NCBI RefSeq assembly: GCF_027922005.1
Contig: NZ_BSEV01000011.1
Span: 186,001 to 250,000 of the forward strand
Direction: 5' to 3'
DNA: 64,000 nucleotides
Source: Streptosporangium carneum
Lineage (GTDB): Bacteria > Actinomycetota > Actinomycetes > Streptosporangiales > Streptosporangiaceae
Every line of letters starts with the position of its first letter. Within the stretch, counting starts at the first letter, position 1. Positions 24,771 through 35,396 of the stretch are shown in pieces. The notes below the pieces were generated by a model. The model was not told the origin of the DNA. It saw nothing but the letters and a program-made list of their open reading frames with translations, and did no database searches. Made by a program: the position numbers and the translations under genes.

Positions 24771-26870
24771 TCACGGCAGGCGGGTCAGGACGTAGGCGTG
24801 GACGGGCTGTTGTTTGCCCTTGAGGGAGAGACCGCCCAGGGGACGCACCGTGGCGCCGGGGCCGATCAGGTCGAGGGTGCTCTGGCCGATCACGACGGTT
24901 CCCGGCTCGGCGACGCCCTCCAGGCGGGCGGCCACGTTCACGCAGTCACCCATCGCGTTGAACCCGCGCAGCTCGGGGCTGCCGATGTTGCCGACCAGCG
25001 CGAGACCGGTGTTGATCCCGATCCTGAACCTCGGGTAGCCCGGCGTTCCCGCCGCGATCTCCTCCGCCGCCTTCTGCATGGCCAGGGCCGCCCTGGCCGC
25101 GGCCGTGGCGTGGTCGGCCTGCCGGGCGGGGGCGTTGAACAGCGCCAGCAGCGCGTCGCCGACGAACTGCACGATCGTGCCGCCGTTGCCGAGGATCAGG
25201 GGCACAGCCGCCGAGTGGTAGCGGTTCAGCATCTCGACGATCTCCCCCGGCGTCGCCCGCTCCGAGAAGCTCGTGAACCCCTTCAGGTCGGCGAAGAGCG
25301 CGGTCAGCTCGACCAGCTCCCCTCCGAGCGCGGCCGTTCTCGGGTCGGCGAGCAGCGCGTTCGCCACGTCCGGGGACATGTACTGGCGGAACAGCGTCGA
25401 CAACTCCTGGTAGAGCCTGGCGTTCTCCAGGGAGATGGACAGCTGGCTCGCGAGCGTGGCGGCGAGTGCCTCGTCCTGTCTGGTCCTGCCGACCGGCACC
25501 TCCAGCGCGCCCGCGAGCCGCCCTTTCACGGTCAACGGGTGGACGACCGTCCCGCCGAGCCGTACGGGGGCGTCGCCCGAGAAGTCGCGCGCGCCGTACT
25601 CCCCCGAGCGCAGGGTGATCCGCCCGTCGGAGACCAGGGCGACGCGCACGTCCCCGTAGGCGCGCCGTACCCGCTCCAGGCCCTGGGTGAGCAGCTCGCG
25701 CTCCGGCAGGCCGACGCGGGCCGTGTTGCCCAGCTCGACCAGCGCGGCGAGCCGCTCCGAGACCTCCCGCTCGTCGGCCAGCGCCTCGCCCGCCCGGTCG
25801 AGCACCGCGGCCTGGCCCTCGGTGAGCCCGAACTTGCCCGCCAGTCTGGTCGCGACCGGGACCCTTGTGTCGGCCCTGCGGCGGAGGTGGCCGACGAGCT
25901 CCTCGAGCGCGTCCTCGTACTCGTCCCTGATCCGCTGGACGGTCTCCGCCAGCGCCACCGCGTCGAACAGGCCCGCGCTGGAGCCCTCGCGCCTGAACTG
26001 CAGGTGGGCGCTGTAGGCGACGAACAGGAAGGCCAGGGTCAGCAGCACGTGCCACAACCACCATGACAGGTGCCAGTTGAGGTGGGACATCCCGGCCGCC
26101 ATCGCCTCGGCCAGCAGGGCGTACGCGGTGACCAGGCTGATCAGCATGGCCGCCGGACGTCTTCGGTGCAGCTGGAACATCAACGCCGTCGCCGCGCCGT
26201 ACAGCGCGATCCCGAGCAGTTCGAGGCCGCCGAGCCCGGCCCCGTGCGCGGGGGACCGGGCGCTCAGCGGGGTGAGGTCAGGCAGCAGCGAGGCGGCCGT
26301 CCAGCCGGCGAGCAACAGGACGAGGCCGCCGCGCAGCCAGGCCTGCGACGCCAGCACGGCACGGGCCGCCCGCTCGTTCAACGGCAGCGCGGAGGCGAAG
26401 GCGAACACCGAGGCCATGAGCAGTCCGACGGGCTGGGACAGCTCGAACCCGTAGTTGGGCCACTGGATGATGACCTTCGGCGTGGTCAGCCCGTGGATCA
26501 GGAAGAATCCGGCGGTGCTCAGGAAGACCAGCGAGACCAGCAGCAGCCGGGCGTCCGCCCGCCTGGCCGAGGCCTGACCGATCATGGTGCCGAGGACCAC
26601 GTTGACCCCGGCCACGACGAGGATCAGCCAGAAGTGACTGAGGTTGTCCTGCCATTTCGCGTTCAGGGCGGGCCTGGCGAGCAGCAGCCACAGCCCGGCC
26701 AGGGGCAGTGCCAGGTGGATCGCCCAGACCAGGGCGCGGACCGGATGGGTGGCCGGAGGGAGGTACGGTCGCCGTCCGGCGGGTCCCGCGCCGACGGGCC
26801 GGACCCTCGCGGGCTCCCCGTTCCTCACCCGGTCTTCGAACGGCGTGGTCCTCGGGTCGTTCCTCGGCAC
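24771..26870 (-). CDS. Membrane adenylate/guanylate cyclase with GAF domain
   Basis: The 699-residue protein has about eight N-terminal membrane helices (residues 45-330), a linker helix, a GAF-like domain (about 350-500) and a class III cyclase domain (about 510-690). The catalytic part shows both metal-binding aspartates (ALFADLKGFTSFSERAT and QFVGDALLALFNAP), RIGINTGLALVGNIGS and GDCVNVAARLEGVAEPG. It should make cAMP or cGMP at the membrane. The GTG at 26870 has GGAGG six bases before it. A Crp/Fnr gene lies downstream on the same strand, so the pair may be a local signalling circuit. Confidence 0.93.
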   Translation of the reverse strand: MPRNDPRTTPFEDRVRNGEPARVRPVGAGPAGRRPYLPPATHPVRALVWAIHLALPLAGLWLLLARPALNAKWQDNLSHFWLILVVAGVNVVLGTMIGQASARRADARLLLVSLVFLSTAGFFLIHGLTTPKVIIQWPNYGFELSQPVGLLMASVFAFASALPLNERAARAVLASQAWLRGGLVLLLAGWTAASLLPDLTPLSARSPAHGAGLGGLELLGIALYGAATALMFQLHRRRPAAMLISLVTAYALLAEAMAAGMSHLNWHLSWWLWHVLLTLAFLFVAYSAHLQFRREGSSAGLFDAVALAETVQRIRDEYEDALEELVGHLRRRADTRVPVATRLAGKFGLTEGQAAVLDRAGEALADEREVSERLAALVELGNTARVGLPERELLTQGLERVRRAYGDVRVALVSDGRITLRSGEYGARDFSGDAPVRLGGTVVHPLTVKGRLAGALEVPVGRTRQDEALAATLASQLSISLENARLYQELSTLFRQYMSPDVANALLADPRTAALGGELVELTALFADLKGFTSFSERATPGEIVEMLNRYHSAAVPLILGNGGTIVQFVGDALLALFNAPARQADHATAAARAALAMQKAAEEIAAGTPGYPRFRIGINTGLALVGNIGSPELRGFNAMGDCVNVAARLEGVAEPGTVVIGQSTLDLIGPGATVRPLGGLSLKGKQQPVHAYVLTRLP

Positions 26871-27011
26871 GGCGTCCTCCGTGTCATGGGAACCCCGCGG
26901 GGCTCCTCAACGCGTCCGCCCACGCCCGGCGGGCGGGGTTCCCCCGAACGGATCCGATTATCCCGCAGACAGCTGACACGGTCAGGAGGTTCGTATACAG
27001 CGTTCTGAGGC

Positions 27012-27028
27012 CGAAACGTGATGTTTCG
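27012..27028. promoter_or_regulatory. CGAAAC-N5-GTTTCG inverted repeat upstream of the collagen-like gene
   Basis: CGAAAC at 27012-27017 and GTTTCG at 27023-27028 form perfect 6-bp arms about 90 bp before the collagen-like gene. GAAACGTG recurs at 27051-27058. The region is A/T-rich for this genome. It may be an operator. Confidence 0.4.
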
Positions 27029-27115
27029 CAGGACAACCCTTGGAACGATTGAAACGTGTACTACGCGTACCACTCTCATCACACCAGACTCTGGTGTTGC
27101 AGAAAGGAAAGCCCC

Positions 27116-28069
27116 GTGGCTTTCAAGTTGCCGGGCGCCCGCACGCTCAGTGTCGTGGCCGTCGGAGTGCTGGCCGGAACCATGTTGACCGTGGGCGGCA
27201 GCGCCGTCGCCGCCACGGCCGGCTCCGAGATTCACGCTTGTGTGAACAAGAAGACGCGCTACGCGCGGATCGTGAATCCGTCGGCGGTGTGCAAGCCAAC
27301 CGAGGTCCGGGTGACCTGGGGAAGCGGTAGCAGCAGCGAGACCATCAGCGGCCCCGGCCCCCGCGGGCCGCAGGGCGCGCCGGGCAAGGACGGCGTCCGG
27401 GGCCAGACCGGTCCGCAGGGCCCGAAGGGCGACCAGGGCGTCCCCGGTAAGGATGGCCAGGACGGCAAGCCGGGTCTTCCCGGTAAGGATGGCCAGGACG
27501 GCAAGCCGGGTCTTCCGGGCAAGGATGGCCAGGACGGCAAGCCGGGTCTTCCCGGTAAGGACGGCCACGACGGCAAGCCGGGTCTCCCTGGTAAGGATGG
27601 CCAGGACGGCAAGCCGGGTCTTCCCGGTAAGGACGGCCACGACGGCAAGCCGGGTCTTCCGGGCAAGGACGGCCACGACGGCCACGACGGCAAGCCGGGC
27701 CTCCCCGGCAAGGACGGCAAGGACGGCCAGGACGGCGCTCCCGGCAAGCAGGGCGAGAAGGGTGCCACCGGTCCGCAGGGCCCGGCGGGTCCGCAGGGTC
27801 CTCAGGGACCCAAGGGTGAGTCCGGCGGCGCCGGCACCGTCAGCGTCAGCACCGCCTCCTTCAACTTCGGCGGCCAGGGCGGCTCCAAGAGCGTGACCTG
27901 CTCCTCGGGCAAGGCCACCGGCGGCGGCTACAGCGGCGAGTCCGGCGGCTACTCGGGCTCGGGGCAGATCTACGCGAGCGCTCCCAACGCCTCCAGCGGC
28001 GCTCCGACCGGCTGGACCGTGTCCGGCAAGAACTTCAGCGGCACCGTCTACGTGATCTGCCTTTCCTGA
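27116..28069 (+). CDS. Secreted collagen-like protein
   Basis: The 317-residue protein has a Sec signal peptide ([20 protein letters not shown], cleavage near AVAATA), a short globular segment with two cysteines (HACVNKK and AVCKP), about 140 residues of uninterrupted Gly-X-Y repeats and a C-terminal domain of 75 residues ([20 protein letters not shown] to VYVICLS), also with two cysteines. The Gly-X-Y core consists of 12-residue copies of [12 protein letters not shown] and [12 protein letters not shown]. Such proteins form triple helices on or outside the cell. GAAAGGAAAG precedes the GTG at 27116. There is no anchor motif, so it is probably released or self-associating. Confidence 0.93.
   Translation: MAFKLPGARTLSVVAVGVLAGTMLTVGGSAVAATAGSEIHACVNKKTRYARIVNPSAVCKPTEVRVTWGSGSSSETISGPGPRGPQGAPGKDGVRGQTGPQGPKGDQGVPGKDGQDGKPGLPGKDGQDGKPGLPGKDGQDGKPGLPGKDGHDGKPGLPGKDGQDGKPGLPGKDGHDGKPGLPGKDGHDGHDGKPGLPGKDGKDGQDGAPGKQGEKGATGPQGPAGPQGPQGPKGESGGAGTVSVSTASFNFGGQGGSKSVTCSSGKATGGGYSGESGGYSGSGQIYASAPNASSGAPTGWTVSGKNFSGTVYVICLS
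27446..27706 (+). repeat. 36-bp in-frame repeat of the collagen-like gene
   Basis: Six 36-bp copies (starting at 27446, 27482, 27518, 27554, 27590 and 27626) and a seventh enlarged by 9 bp encode the 12-residue collagen unit. Copies differ mainly by CAG/CAC, giving Gln or His at the variable position. High identity implies recent expansion or gene conversion. Confidence 0.92.
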
Positions 28070-28086
28070 CCCCGGGAACGTGCCAC

Positions 28087-28120
28087 GGAGGGCCTCCCGG
28101 CCAGCCCCGGGAGGCCCTCC
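28087..28120 (+). terminator. Terminator after the collagen-like gene
   Basis: GGAGGGCCTCCCGG, a 6-nt loop and its perfect complement form a 14-bp stem 18 bp after the stop codon. CGTCCC repeats follow. Confidence 0.88.
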
Positions 28121-28271
28121 CGTCCCCGTCCCCGTCCCCGTCCCTGTCCCTGTCCGTGGGCCGGGCGGGTGAAGCCCGCGTGGGCTCGTGCGTGTGAGGG
28201 CGAGCCCGAGGCGAACGAGCTCTCGCGGACGCGCGAAGAAGCCGTACGGCGTGTGCCGTACGTGAGACCAG
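28121..28271. other. Gap between terminators, no gene
   Basis: The stretch starts with six-base CGTCCC tandem copies and then has mixed sequence with a GCCGTACGGC-type palindrome near 28241. No reading frame with host codon use is seen. A small RNA ending at the next hairpin cannot be excluded. Confidence 0.4.
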
Positions 28272-28317
28272 AAAGGTCCCTCCCCGGGCCGCACTCCGGG
28301 AGGGGCCTTTCGCTTTT
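28272..28317. terminator. Strong hairpin with T-rich tail
   Basis: AAAGGTCCCTCCCCGG at 28272-28287 pairs with CCGGGAGGGGCCTTT at 28296-28310 with one bulge, followed on the plus strand by CGCTTTT. It lies between the collagen-like gene and two minus-strand membrane-protein genes and may serve the latter. Confidence 0.7.
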
Positions 28318-28486
28318 CCCGAACCGGCCGCGCGGGACGGAACGATCCTCCTCGTCCGCGGCGCGTTCACCTTCCTCGGCGAGGTCGTCACTCGCCCCGG
28401 CTGTCTCCGTCCATGGGTCCGTCCATGGGTTCGTCCACGGGTCCATCCGTGGGTCCGTCTACGGGTCCGTCCAGGGCTTCGGCGTC

Positions 28487-28672
28487 TCATCGGTCGCCGT
28501 CACGGGCGCCGCCCTTCCCGACCGCCTTCCAGATGGCCGCCATGCCCACTGCCAGGACGAGCAGGGCGACGACCACGATGACCCCTTTGATCAGAAAATC
28601 GGAGAGCAGGTGGCGAAGGAGCTCGGAGCCTTCGTCCCCGTCCGTCAGCGTGTGCGGCAGGTGGTCGGTCAT
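28487..28672 (-). CDS. Small single-pass membrane protein
   Basis: The 61-residue protein has an acidic N-terminus (TDGDEGSELLRHLLSDFLIK), one membrane helix (GVIVVVALLVLAVGMAAIW) and a basic tail. Its ATG overlaps the stop of the upstream gene by four bases, implying translational coupling. The function is unknown; it is probably in the same regulon as the TetR gene at 29027. Confidence 0.75.
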   Translation of the reverse strand: MTDHLPHTLTDGDEGSELLRHLLSDFLIKGVIVVVALLVLAVGMAAIWKAVGKGGARDGDR

Positions 28673-28959
28673 CGGTCACCGTTCCCGCGTCGATCGTCGT
28701 CGAGGTGTCGGGCGACGGCTCGGACCACGTCCCCGGCCAGGCCTCCGCGGGACGCGCCGCGACCGGGGCGCGCGGTGTCGCGGTCGGCCAGACGCCGGGC
28801 GACGGCCCGGGCCACCGGCTCGGCGTACCGGCGGGCCCGGTCGATCCCGCCCCGGCGTTTGAGCGCCACGGCGACGGCGAACAGGATCAGGGCGAGCACC
28901 ACGAGGGCGCCGACGATCACGCCGAATCTGATGAGCAGCAGGTTGAGCACCGTTTCCAC
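28669..28959 (-). CDS. Small membrane protein with basic cytoplasmic tail
   Basis: The 96-residue protein has one N-terminal membrane helix (FGVIVGALVVLALILFAVAV) and an Arg-rich soluble tail. It is the first gene of a two-gene operon facing a TetR regulator gene across two palindromic operators. AGGAGGAG stands just before the ATG at 28959. I do not recognise the family. Confidence 0.75.
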   Translation of the reverse strand: METVLNLLLIRFGVIVGALVVLALILFAVAVALKRRGGIDRARRYAEPVARAVARRLADRDTARPGRGASRGGLAGDVVRAVARHLDDDRRGNGDR

Positions 28960-28968
28960 GGCTCCTCC

Positions 28969-29016
28969 TTCTATTTATCACGGCTGTGATAAATAGAAGG
29001 TATCACAGGTGTGATA
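28969..29016. promoter_or_regulatory. Two TATCAC-N4-GTGATA operators
   Basis: The first palindrome has perfect 13-bp arms (TTCTATTTATCAC and complement, 28969-28998); the second has 6-bp arms (29001-29016). Both share the core TATCACNNNNGTGATA, with centres 25 bp apart. They fill the gap between the tetR gene and the small membrane-protein operon, so they are very likely the TetR binding sites. Confidence 0.85.
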
Positions 29017-29026
29017 AAAAGAGGTC

Positions 29027-29647
29027 GTGCCCAAGCAGGTGGATCCGGTCGCCCGGCGGAACGACGTGGTCGACGCGCTGTTCAGAGTCGTCCTCCGCGA
29101 CGGCCTCCAGCGGGCGTCGCTGCGCGCCGTCGCGGACGAGGCCGGACTCAACATCGGTTCGCTCCGGCACTACTTCGCCAACCAGCAGGAGCTCATGAGC
29201 TTCGCGATGCAGGCGATGCTCGACCGGGTGAGCGACCGGCTGCTGCGCCGTGTCGACGAAATGGGGGACGTGAGCGCTCTCACCCGCGAACAGCGGCGAA
29301 GCCTGACCGCCGGCCTGCTCTCCGAACTGCTCCCCCTCGACGAGACCCGCCGTGCCGAGGTCGCCGTCTTCATCGACTTCGTCGCGGCCGCCAGGACCCA
29401 CCCCGCGATCGACGCCGAGCTCGCGCGCAGGTCCGCCGTCGGCACGAGAGCCCTCGTCAGGCGGATCCTCGTCCGCATGGAGGACACGGGAGCGCTTCGG
29501 CCCGGCCTGGACGCCGACGTCGAGACCGAACGGCTGAGCTCGCTGCTGGACGGCCTCAGCCTCAACACGGTGCTGCATCCCGAGGTGCTCAGCCCGGAAA
29601 AGTGCGTTCGGGTCCTTCAGGCCCACCTCGACGACCTGACCGGCTGA
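29027..29647 (+). CDS. TetR-family regulator (BetI-like)
   Basis: The 206-residue protein has a helix-turn-helix (ARRNDVVDALFRVVLRDGLQ, then VADEAGLNIGSLRHYFANQQ) and a C-terminal domain like the BetI/TetR_C_6 group (AEVAVFIDFVAAARTHPAID). The GTG at 29027 has a short GAGG nearby. It is divergent from two small membrane proteins and probably represses them and itself through the two palindromes. Confidence 0.92.
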   Translation: MPKQVDPVARRNDVVDALFRVVLRDGLQRASLRAVADEAGLNIGSLRHYFANQQELMSFAMQAMLDRVSDRLLRRVDEMGDVSALTREQRRSLTAGLLSELLPLDETRRAEVAVFIDFVAAARTHPAIDAELARRSAVGTRALVRRILVRMEDTGALRPGLDADVETERLSSLLDGLSLNTVLHPEVLSPEKCVRVLQAHLDDLTG

Positions 29648-30141
29648 TCGAGGCCCGTTACGGCAACGGCCGCGGCGAGCGTCGCTCTGATCTCGTGAGT
29701 CGGTTTGCCGCGACAGTCAGTGCAGTCAGGGCCTATGACGCCACAGGATCAACCTCGATGGTCGTGCGTGGCGGTCCCATGGTCGAGCTCGTCCTTCAGG
29801 ATCAGAACCTGGACATCGACCAGCCGGTATTCGCGGGATGACGTCAAGTGTTCGCGCCGAACGGACCGCCGGCCCTTCGGCGGTCGAGCGGTATCACAAT
29901 CACCGTGCGGCAAGGAAGACCTGCGGCGACTTCTGGGAAGAGCCCTGCCGCAAGCGTTTCGTGCTGAAGAACGACGGAAATTCAAGCTGACAGAGTTTAC
30001 GCGGTCGGCAGTGCTGCGACCACTGCGAAGAACAGCGCGTCTACGGCTGCCCTGAAGTCGTTAAGGTGAGCACCCACTGGAAAGGGGAGACGGGTTCCCC
30101 GCGCACTACCGGGCGTCAGGTTTCGGTGAAGGTCGCGCGGA
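29648..30141. other. Gene-poor stretch with weaker codon bias
   Basis: No complete gene. Several frames are open for 70-130 codons, but none shows a start with a ribosome-binding site and strong third-position G/C. G/C content is lower than the surroundings. It appears to hold decayed sequence continuous with the remnants at 30142-30718. Confidence 0.5.
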
Positions 30142-30477
30142 GTGACGGCTGTCCCCGGTGGACCAATCGGTGCCGGGACGTGCGCGACACTCTTGAACGA
30201 CGCTCTCAAATGGTGTCTGCTTCCCGGCGACAAGCCCCAAGTGGCACGAGCGGCGCGCATCCCTCGGAAAGGTCCGTCCGAAGGCGGGTGGCTGCTGGAG
30301 CTTCGCGGCAGGACGATGGACGGTCAGCAGTATGTTTCGGAGTTGTTCGTGGTCCGAGCCGGGAACGAGCAGCCTCAGGCGGCTTTCGGCGTCTACTGGA
30401 CAGGCCTTGGATTCGAAGGATCTCCGTTCGGCCCGGACAACACGAGGATCCCGCAGAACGCCTGCCCGGGTAGGTGA
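30142..30477 (+). CDS. Uncertain ORF, possibly the 3' remnant of a larger gene
   Basis: This 111-residue frame (GTG start, poor ribosome-binding site) has a reasonable composition: LNDALKWCLLPGDKPQ, GWLLELRGRTMDGQQYVSEL and VVRAGNEQPQAAFGVYWTGL. The absence of a typical N-terminus and the stops just upstream suggest a truncated gene, but no family is recognised. It sits in a low-G/C stretch beside a Nudix remnant. Confidence 0.35.
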   Translation: MTAVPGGPIGAGTCATLLNDALKWCLLPGDKPQVARAARIPRKGPSEGGWLLELRGRTMDGQQYVSELFVVRAGNEQPQAAFGVYWTGLGFEGSPFGPDNTRIPQNACPGR

Positions 30478-30489
30478 TCCTTCTCTGTC

Positions 30490-30718
30490 CTGCGTGAACT
30501 GAAAAGGCCGAATTCGGTTGTGCGCCGGCGGCCGCCGGCCGTGCTTCGTCGACCCTGTCTCCGCGCATGTGGACGATCACGCGCCCGAGGTCGGGGAAGC
30601 CCCCTGCGAAACCCGTGGCTCCGATCTCAGGGCCGGCTTCCTCGCGACACTCGCGGATACCGCACTCGGTGACGGTCTCGCCCGTCGTGCGTCTCCCGTG
30701 GAATGGTCCACGGATCAC
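30490..30718 (-). pseudogene. Nudix hydrolase remnant
   Basis: The minus frame contains GETVTECGIRECREEAGPEI, which aligns with the Nudix box GX5EX7REUXEEXGU (REXXEEAG kept), then PDLGRVIVHMRGDRVDEARP. Little more than the box is preserved and there is no proper N-terminal beta-strand region. It lies in the remnant stretch upstream of purL. Confidence 0.55.
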
Positions 30719-30862
30719 ATGACGACGCCAGGGGTGTGCGTGCCGGCCGGGGTGTCCCGGCCGGCATGGTGAGCCACTTCCCGCGAGAGGCTCGGAGGGA
30801 GCCGGTGAGGGGTACGGGGTGAGCCGTTCCCCTCACGCCTCTCGCGTTCGTCGTGACGTGGG

Positions 30863-33141
<2,279 letters not shown>

Positions 33142-33145
<4 letters not shown>

Positions 33146-33825
33146 AGGGTCACCAGCTTCTTCAGGATGGAGGAGAAGAACCCTCGGCCGTCCGTGCTCG
33201 GGGCGCCGGTGAGGTCCTCGACCGCGTGCTCGGGGTGGGGCATGAGGCCGACGATGTTGCCCGCCTCGTTGCGGATGCCCGCGATGTCGTTCAGCGAGCC
33301 GTTGGGGTTGCCCCCGACGTAGCGGAAGACGACCTGCCCGCCCGCCTCGAGGGCGTTCAGCGTCGCCTCGTCGGCGACGTAGCGGCCCTCGCCGTGCTTG
33401 ACCGGCAGCACGATCTCCTGGCCCTCGGCGAAGTCGGAGGTCCAGGGCGTGGCGGTGTTCTCCACCCGGATGCCCTGGTCACGGCAGACGTAGTGCAGTC
33501 CGGCGTTGCGCATCAGCGCGCCGGGCAGCAGGTGGGCCTCGCAGAGGATCTGGAAGCCGTTGCAGGTGCCCAGAACGGGGAGCCCGGCCCTCGCCGCGGG
33601 GATCAGCTCCTCCATCAGCGGCGCGAACCTGGAGATCGCCCCGCACCGCAGGTAGTCCCCGTAGGAGAACCCGCCGGGCAGGAAGACCGCGTCCACACCC
33701 TTGAGATCGGGGTCGGCGTGCCACAGCGGGACGGCTTCGCCCCCCGCGTGGCGCACGGCACGGGCCGCGTCCTGATCGTCAAGAGTTCCGGGAAAAGTGA
33801 CGACGCCCACGCGGGCAGCACTCAT
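33142..33825 (-). CDS. purQ: Phosphoribosylformylglycinamidine synthase, PurQ glutaminase subunit
   Basis: The 227-residue class I glutamine amidotransferase has the nucleophile in [11 protein letters not shown] and the His/Glu of the triad in [11 protein letters not shown], plus the strand [20 protein letters not shown] typical of PurQ. It delivers ammonia to PurL. The frame opens at 33864, but GAGGGG before the ATG at 33825 and the family start [14 protein letters not shown] support 33825. purS is not adjacent: it lies 0.9 kb upstream beyond another gene. Confidence 0.97.
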
Positions 33826-34139
33826 GACAGCGTTCCCCTCCACAAACGAGCGCCGCGCCGGCATCTCACACGTCGGACATCGGTCTGCGGCGGTGCGCCC
33901 AGGCTATCCGCTCCTGACAGGGAGGACACAACAGGGAGGTCACGCGTGGATCCGGCCGATCGCACAGCTCACCGTCCCGGCGGGACGTCCTGCCCCGCGG
34001 GCCGGGGCGATGGCCTTGACCTGCGAGGCCACGGCGGCGGGGCGATGCGGCGGACGGCGGACGCCGTACGGCTCACGCCCGGGGAGCACGTCGTGCGGCC
34101 CGCTTCCGGGGAGTGTCGCGCGGTGCGCTGTGGGGGGTT
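33826..34139. other. Gap between purQ and the ATPase gene, no gene
   Basis: No reading frame here combines a plausible start with host-like codon use. It should contain the purQL promoter. GACAGGGAGGACACAACAGG near 33915-33935 carries two GGGAGG copies without a following gene. Confidence 0.45.
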
Positions 34140-34583
34140 TCACACCGCGGCGAGCATGCGCTCGTCGCGGAGGAAGGCGGCGTCCTCGTCCCAGTCGAGG
34201 TGCTTGCGCAGGTGCACGGTGGTGCCCCGCCCTGGGGTGATGCCGAAGAAGATCTCGTCGACCACGGCCTGCATGATCAGGATGCCTCTGCCGTTCTCCG
34301 TGTCGGCGGGAGGGTACTGCTCGGGAACCCGCAGCAGGCCCTGCCCCCTGTCGATGATGCGGACGTCGCAGCGGCCGTACCCGATCGCCACGTCGACCTC
34401 GTAGCGGTTGGCGGGGCCGCCGTGGCGGACGGCGTTCGCGCATCCCTCGGTGACCGCGAGCAGGATGTCGGACACGCAGCTTTCCGTGACGCCGAGTGAC
34501 CGCAGCGAGTCGCCCAGGGCTTTGCGGACCATCGGAATGCCGACGGCCTCTCTTGGCAGAGCCAGCGAGAACTCGATATCCAC
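34140..34583 (-). CDS. RsbW-like anti-sigma/regulatory ATPase (HATPase_c_2)
   Basis: The 147-residue protein is a single GHKL ATPase domain of the anti-sigma kinase type: FSLALPREAVGIPMVRKALG at the start, the N box VTEGCANAVRHGG, the G1 box RIIDRGQGL and ENGRGILIMQAVVDEI. These proteins bind sigma factors or phosphorylate anti-anti-sigma factors; many streptomycete copies have no known partner. GGAGGGGGATC precedes the GTG at 34583. No partner gene is adjacent, and it unusually separates purS from purQL. Confidence 0.9.
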   Translation of the reverse strand: MDIEFSLALPREAVGIPMVRKALGDSLRSLGVTESCVSDILLAVTEGCANAVRHGGPANRYEVDVAIGYGRCDVRIIDRGQGLLRVPEQYPPADTENGRGILIMQAVVDEIFFGITPGRGTTVHLRKHLDWDEDAAFLRDERMLAAV

Positions 34584-34757
34584 CGGGATCCCCCTCCCGA
34601 GGTCAGACGTCACCCTGTCAAGGTTTCCCCGCGGAATCCGGGCTAACCGCAAAATAACCTTAATGTTATTTAGTGTTGGTCAAGCTGTGGGATTGCGACA
34701 CGCTCAGAGGGTGATCTACCCGGACGTAGGGAATCTACCTACGTGATAAGTGAGAAT

Positions 34758-35003
34758 TTAGGACTCTACGGTAACCCGGTAGTCCTCGATCACGGTGTTG
34801 GCCAGCAGGGTCTCGGCCATCTTCCGCACCTCCGCGAGGGCCTCCTCGTCGGCGGGGCCTTCGAGCTCGACCTCGAACCGCTTGCCCTGCCGTACCGCTG
34901 AGACACCCGAGAAGCCGAGCCGCGGCAGAGCACGGGCGATCGCCTGGCCCTGCGCGTCGAGAATCTCGGGCTTCAGCATGACCTCGACGATGACGCGCGC
35001 CAC
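34758..35003 (-). CDS. purS: Phosphoribosylformylglycinamidine synthase, PurS subunit
   Basis: The 81-residue protein matches PurS: ARVIVEVMLKPEILDAQGQA, LGFSGVSAVRQGKRFEVEL and MAETLLANTVIEDYRVTVES. PurS bridges PurQ and PurL and channels ammonia. AGGAGG lies six bases before the GTG at 35003. It is divergent from the 2-oxoacid dehydrogenase operon and separated from purQL by the RsbW-like gene. Confidence 0.96.
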   Translation of the reverse strand: MARVIVEVMLKPEILDAQGQAIARALPRLGFSGVSAVRQGKRFEVELEGPADEEALAEVRKMAETLLANTVIEDYRVTVES

Positions 35004-35126
35004 GGTGTTCCTCCTGGTTGCAGCGGGGACGGTTCGGCGCATCAAGGGTAACGGGCTCCGGGGGCTGTTCGTCTCCGGGTCCCGGCGCGTCCGCGACAGG
35101 CCCGTCGGCGATCCGCCGGGACCCGC

Positions 35127-35200
35127 GGGTTCGTGCGTATCCACCTGGGATCCGCGAGGGTTCGTGCGTATCCACCTGGGATCCGCGGGGGGTTCGTGCG
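35127..35200. repeat. 31-bp tandem repeat upstream of purS
   Basis: GGGTTCGTGCGTATCCACCT starts 31-bp units at 35127 and 35158, with a partial third at 35190. It lies in the 393-bp divergent gap between purS and the E1alpha gene. The remainder of the gap holds no supported gene and should carry both promoters. Confidence 0.85.
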
Positions 35201-35396
35201 AGGGTGAAAGGAGATCAGGCGGGGAACAGGGGAGCGGTAAGGGTACCGGGGCAGGGCTTGCGCACAGGTATGTGCCCTCTGCCACGATGTCCACAAACGC
35301 AGACGAACCACCACCAGTCGGATCGGATGCGCTGCTAACTGGCCGAACAGAGGTGGTGAACCCGTCTCTACGGCCCCGAGCACACAGGAGTGGCAC

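Noticed and set aside
26825..28294. A 489-codon minus-strand open frame across the collagen-like gene
   Set aside because: It is the complement of the Gly-X-Y repeats. The plus-strand frame has the signal peptide, ribosome-binding site and collagen pattern.
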